The notes under the pieces are model-generated. The model was given only the letters and a program-made list of their open reading frames with translations. It was not told the origin of the DNA and did no database searches. 11,073 bases of DNA from Clostridia bacterium (GTDB lineage: Bacteria; Bacillota_A; Clostridia; Oscillospirales; CAG-272). Position 1 is the stretch's first letter, and each line of letters begins with the position of its first letter. The stretch spans positions 1 to 11,073 of the forward strand of contig JAFXHW010000058.1 of assembly GCA_017533545.1 (NCBI GenBank). Reading direction: 5' to 3'. Of the stretch, positions 8,808 to 11,073 are shown piece after piece. The position numbers and the translations under genes are program-made.

Positions 8808-8820
8808 ATTTTGGTATAAA
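8797..8820 (+). repeat. 12-base tandem duplication across the end of the HKD gene
   Basis: The unit TTTTGGTATAAA occurs twice with no gap (8797-8808 and 8809-8820). The first copy holds the last codons and stop (Leu-Val-stop), and the second lies outside the gene and runs into the terminator stem. It looks like a small slippage duplication with no effect on the protein. Confidence 0.9.
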
Positions 8821-8845
8821 AAAAGAGGCTTGTGCCTCTTTTTTT
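8818..8845. terminator. Bidirectional intrinsic terminator between the HKD operon and the ABC permease gene
   Basis: A perfect 12-base-pair stem (AAAAAAAGAGGC with GCCTCTTTTTTT) closes a TTGT loop, giving a run of seven U residues on either strand. The stop codon of the minus-strand permease gene (8844-8846) overlaps the stem's edge, so it ends both converging operons. Confidence 0.93.
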
Positions 8846-9497
8846 ACATATCGATTTTTTCGAATCGCTTTTTTGCGTAACCACATGATATTGCGCTTGA
8901 CAGTGCATATATTATTGCCGATATTGCCAAAATCGGGATCTGTTTTGCGCTGTCGGAGAAGTCTAGCGTGTTTGTCCACGAAAGAGTGGGCAGATGATGC
9001 AGCGTTTCCGCTGCGGCGATTATAACAAAGCTCACTGTTATAAATGCAATAAACGGTTTGCCGATCTTATAAGCCGTTTTGAAAAATCCGCCTATGAAAA
9101 TTACGTTGAATGATGCGAAGATCAGCAGGACGAATGCCAGAAATGTAAAATTGGCACCCATTAGCGCGTTGTTTTTGTAGGCGACGGCCTGTGATAAAAA
9201 ACTCATTCTTATAAGAGTGAATACGGTGAAAAAGAAGAAAGACACCATCTGCAATAGTGCCGCAGATGCGAATTTTGCGCCCACCGCGTCAGATTTTTTT
9301 ACTGGCAGGAGCACGGTGTAGAGAATATCGTTGTCTTCACGACCGAACTGATAGCTTTGAAATATACCGAAGCAGATGAAGAAAGCGCCGCAGAGAATGG
9401 GATAACCGGGAATAAAGGTCATAAGACTGAAAGCGAGGAAGAGAAAGGTCAGAAGCGGAGTTGACAGGTGCAATTCCTTATAAAGCAAATTTTTCAT
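8844..9497 (-). CDS. ABC-2 type transporter permease subunit
   Basis: This 217-residue protein has about six hydrophobic segments, starting around residues 13-30, 33-48, 78-105, 113-137, 147-162 and 190-207, which fits an ABC-2 family permease that dimerises with a separate ATPase. The cytoplasmic loop after the second segment carries FGREDNDILYTVLLPVKKSD, typical of the YtrC/D-like or bacitracin-type export permeases in which a conserved Glu-Asp and a Leu-Pro-Val follow the first hairpin. The gene overlaps the end of the ATPase gene by 20 bases and has its own AGGAGG ribosome site inside that gene, 6 bases before the ATG. The substrate is unknown; antimicrobial peptide or envelope-stress export is the usual role of such pairs. 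Confidence 0.85.
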   Translation of the reverse strand: MKNLLYKELHLSTPLLTFLFLAFSLMTFIPGYPILCGAFFICFGIFQSYQFGREDNDILYTVLLPVKKSDAVGAKFASAALLQMVSFFFFTVFTLIRMSFLSQAVAYKNNALMGANFTFLAFVLLIFASFNVIFIGGFFKTAYKIGKPFIAFITVSFVIIAAAETLHHLPTLSWTNTLDFSDSAKQIPILAISAIIYALSSAISCGYAKKRFEKIDM

Positions 9498-10197
9498 TTA
9501 CTGCCTCCTTTTCTTCTCTCACCATTATCTGTTCAAGCGTTTCACCCTTTGTAAAGTCGGACAAAGTGCCGGTGTAAACGATCTCGCCCTCTCGTATATA
9601 TGTGATCTCGTCGGCGCACTGATCAAGATCGGACGTGATGTGGGTGGAAAAGAGAATGGATATGCCGCGCTCTTTTAGTCTCTTGAATATTTCGAGCAGC
9701 TCGGCGCGCGAAACGGGATCAAGACCGCTCGTCGGCTCGTCCAAAATTAAAAGCTCGGCACCGTGAGAAAGCGCTATTGTAAGGTTCAGCTTTACCTTCA
9801 TACCTTCGGAAAGCTCGGACGGGGTCTTGTTTTCGTTCAGCGAAAAGAGGGTCATGTATTTTTTGCAGACGTCGCTGTCCCAGTTGTCGTAAAATCTGCT
9901 TGTGATGTCGAGCAGCTTTTTGATCTTTTTTCTCTTGTAATAATCGATCGCTCCGCCGGCGTATCCTATACGCTTTTTGATTTCGCGCTCGTTTTTAGAC
10001 ATGTCAAGCCCGAAAAACTCAACATTTCCGCCTGATGCGTGCACCATATTCATGATCGCTTTGAGCGTAGTTGTTTTACCTGCGCCGTTTCGGCCGATAA
10101 AACCCATTATACTGCCTTTTTCAACGCTGAACGATACGTTTTTCAGCTCAAAGAAGGGATATACCTTTGAAAGATTGTCAACCTTTAATACCTTCAT
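9478..10197 (-). CDS. ABC transporter ATP-binding protein, YtrB-like
   Basis: This is the ATPase that drives the adjacent permease. The 239 residues contain Walker A GRNGAGKT (35-42), a signature LSEGM (129-133) in place of LSGGQ, Walker B LLILDE (149-154, catalytic Glu154), D-loop SGLD (157-160) and switch His186 in STH. The Q-loop is odd: where most ATPases have a Gln after the strand, this one reads GYAGGAIDYY (78-87) with no Gln or Glu. LSEGM followed by a Lys-rich stretch is typical of the YtrB-like subgroup found with GntR or XRE regulators in Firmicutes. The start is preceded by two copies of GAGGTATTA; the nearer gives a GAGG with a 6-base spacer. The gene begins 17 bases after the regulator stop and is almost certainly cotranscribed with it. 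Confidence 0.93.
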   Translation of the reverse strand: MKVLKVDNLSKVYPFFELKNVSFSVEKGSIMGFIGRNGAGKTTTLKAIMNMVHASGGNVEFFGLDMSKNEREIKKRIGYAGGAIDYYKRKKIKKLLDITSRFYDNWDSDVCKKYMTLFSLNENKTPSELSEGMKVKLNLTIALSHGAELLILDEPTSGLDPVSRAELLEIFKRLKERGISILFSTHITSDLDQCADEITYIREGEIVYTGTLSDFTKGETLEQIMVREEKEAVNEKFAL

Positions 10198-10198
10198 T

Positions 10199-10216
10199 TA
10201 ATACCTCTAATACCTC
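10199..10216 (-). repeat. Tandem duplicated ribosome binding site before the ABC ATPase gene
   Basis: Read on the minus strand, the nonamer GAGGTATTA occurs twice in direct tandem (10208-10216, then 10199-10207), ending 1 base before the ATG. The nearer GAGG has a 6-base spacer and is the working site. The farther copy overlaps the regulator's TGA stop and sits 15 bases from the ATG. Confidence 0.85.
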
Positions 10217-10610
10217 AAAATTTGCTGCATTTGACAAGGGCGATCCCTTGTTTTCTGTCTGCAAGTAAAAGTGCCTTGTCACCGATATGCATATCGAACA
10301 TTTCCATTACGGAATTGGGTATCCGGATGGTGTTGTCATCGGATATTTCAAGCACACCGCAAATTCTGTCACCTTGCGAGGGAAAATCGTTGTCTATTAC
10401 ACGCCGTAACGGACGGTTGACGAGTTCATCAAGGGATATTTTATAAAGAGTGGCAAGCTTTAAGCAGTTTGTGATATCGGGCACCGAATCGCCAGACTCC
10501 CATTTTGAAACGCTCTGACGTGAGACCGATACGATCTCTGCTATGGCTTCAAGAGTGTACCCGTTTTTGTATCTTAAAAGCTTGAGATTATCAGAAATGC
10601 AAATATCCAT
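10215..10610 (-). CDS. XRE-type HTH regulator with C-terminal AbrB-like domain
   Basis: This 131-residue protein joins two DNA-binding modules. Residues about 6-64 are an XRE (Cro/C1-type) helix-turn-helix, with recognition segment VSRQSVSKWESGDSVPD and the typical ending LYKISLDELVN. Residues about 84-131 look like an AbrB/SpoVT swapped hairpin: GVLEISDDNTIRIPNSVMEMF, then IGDKALLLADRKQGIALVK. Such fusions commonly precede ABC cassettes in Clostridia and are likely to repress their own operon. The start at 10610 is preferred because GGAGG lies 8 bases before it; the ATG five codons upstream (10625) overlaps that site and would lie about three bases from the expected transcript start. The two GAGG repeats begin at its stop codon. 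The signal sensed cannot be read from the sequence. Confidence 0.9.
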   Translation of the reverse strand: MDICISDNLKLLRYKNGYTLEAIAEIVSVSRQSVSKWESGDSVPDITNCLKLATLYKISLDELVNRPLRRVIDNDFPSQGDRICGVLEISDDNTIRIPNSVMEMFDMHIGDKALLLADRKQGIALVKCSKF

Positions 10611-10634
10611 GCGTTCATCCTCCATTATGAAATT

Positions 10635-10663
10635 ATTTTATCATAGCAAGATAATAAATGCAA
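10635..10663 (-). promoter_or_regulatory. Probable promoter of the regulator-ABC operon
   Basis: Read on the minus strand, TTGCAT (10658-10663) and TAAAAT (10635-10640) are separated by 17 bases. This implies a leader of only about 18 bases before the ATG at 10610, just enough for the GGAGG site. An imperfect inverted repeat (TTATCAT at 10638-10644, ATAATAA at 10651-10657) fills the spacer and could be an operator, though so AT-rich a match may be chance. Confidence 0.55.
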
Positions 10664-10688
10664 GAACTTTCATTTAACTGATAATGTT

Positions 10689-10704
10689 AAAAACGGTTGC
10701 GTTT
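10689..10704 (-). terminator. Weak candidate terminator after the DUF5050-like gene
   Basis: Read on the minus strand, a 5-base-pair stem (AAACG with CGTTT, loop CAAC) runs into five U residues. The stem is short with only two G-C pairs, so it may be inefficient or incidental. It is the only terminator-like structure in the 117 bases between this gene and the regulator. Confidence 0.25.
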
Positions 10705-10742
10705 GTCGAAATGATTTCTCACGCTTTTTATCATATATCTAT

Positions 10743-11073
10743 TCAGTTAACTGATTTTTCGCGCTCTAGTTTTACTTTGTTTTCGCCATCAAGATCAGTA
10801 ACATAAAAGGAGTCGTATGCATCATCCGCGCGGTAAATAATATTGCCGTCGAACAACACAAAACCACTTTCATCAATATTTGTGAAAACGAGGTTGCTAC
10901 CGTCTTTGTTCATACGACATAGTCCATTCGTGCCCTTATTGTGAAAGAAGATATAATCTCCGTTGAGATAGATTTTTAGGGTCGGAATATTATCCGACAA
11001 AAGCACAGCATTATTACCGTCGTGATCTGCTTTGTAAAGCCGCCCGTTTACATAGCCTTGATCGGACAAATAA
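10743..11073 (-). CDS. DUF5050-like beta-propeller protein, C-terminal end (5' end outside window)
   Basis: The frame is open to the window edge and gives about 110 residues, the C-terminal end of a longer protein. It has three blade-like repeats, each closing on an Asp-Gly-x-Asn turn: KADHDGNN, RMNKDGSN and VTDLDGEN, with aromatic strands such as YIFFHN and GNIIYRADD between them. This spacing is typical of the DUF5050/TolB-like propellers that Clostridia carry as extracellular or membrane-anchored proteins of unknown role. The tail KVKLEREKSVN is short and basic. A TTG at 11067-11069 begins the longest fully contained frame but is not a start, because the repeat pattern continues upstream of it. 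No signal peptide can be judged because the N-terminus is missing. Confidence 0.8.
   Translation of the reverse strand, partial: YLSDQGYVNGRLYKADHDGNNAVLLSDNIPTLKIYLNGDYIFFHNKGTNGLCRMNKDGSNLVFTNIDESGFVLFDGNIIYRADDAYDSFYVTDLDGENKVKLEREKSVN

Noticed and set aside
10674..10755. TTAACTGAT occurs twice (10674-10682 and 10747-10755), with a TTTAAC/GTTAAA inverted repeat at the first copy
   Set aside because: The motifs are short and AT-rich, and one copy lies inside the end of a coding region, so chance is the simplest reading.

Overview
The window looks like part of a chromosome from an uncultured anaerobic Firmicute of the Clostridia. Four things point that way: AGGAGG-type ribosome sites before most genes, sigma-A promoters close to consensus, a YtrB-like ABC cassette with an XRE-AbrB fusion regulator, and a DUF5050-type beta-propeller protein. 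This is inferred from gene types, since no marker gene is present. I see no phage, insertion sequence, CRISPR array, tRNA or rRNA, and no gene-free stretch over 300 bases.

Layout. (1) Bases 1-3375, plus strand: the distal part of an F1Fo ATP synthase operon in the classic order alpha (C-terminal half only), gamma, beta, epsilon, closed by a strong two-way terminator. (2) Bases 3410-5377, minus strand: a family GH92 alpha-mannosidase-like protein without a signal peptide. (3) Bases 5378-5511: two divergent promoters with identical -35 and -10 boxes. (4) Bases 5512-8807, plus strand: a compact four-gene operon encoding a calcineurin-like metallophosphoesterase, a small lipoprotein, DNA-3-methyladenine glycosylase I and a two-HKD phospholipase-D-family protein, again closed by a two-way terminator. 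(5) Bases 8844-10610, minus strand: a regulator-ATPase-permease cassette. (6) Bases 10743-11073, minus strand: the C-terminal end of a DUF5050-like protein that runs off the window.

How the genes work together. The atp genes build the catalytic head and stalk of the ATP synthase. Its beta subunit departs from the family at several normally fixed positions, its epsilon subunit has only the N-terminal beta-sandwich, and gamma is slightly short. The beta gene also appears to have a hairpin-bridged ribosome binding site. The regulator and ABC genes form an autonomous stress or antibiotic-export type cassette. The joint role of the phosphoesterase-lipoprotein-glycosylase-HKD operon is not known to me and is the best candidate here for something undescribed, but a shared function is only an inference from gene packing.
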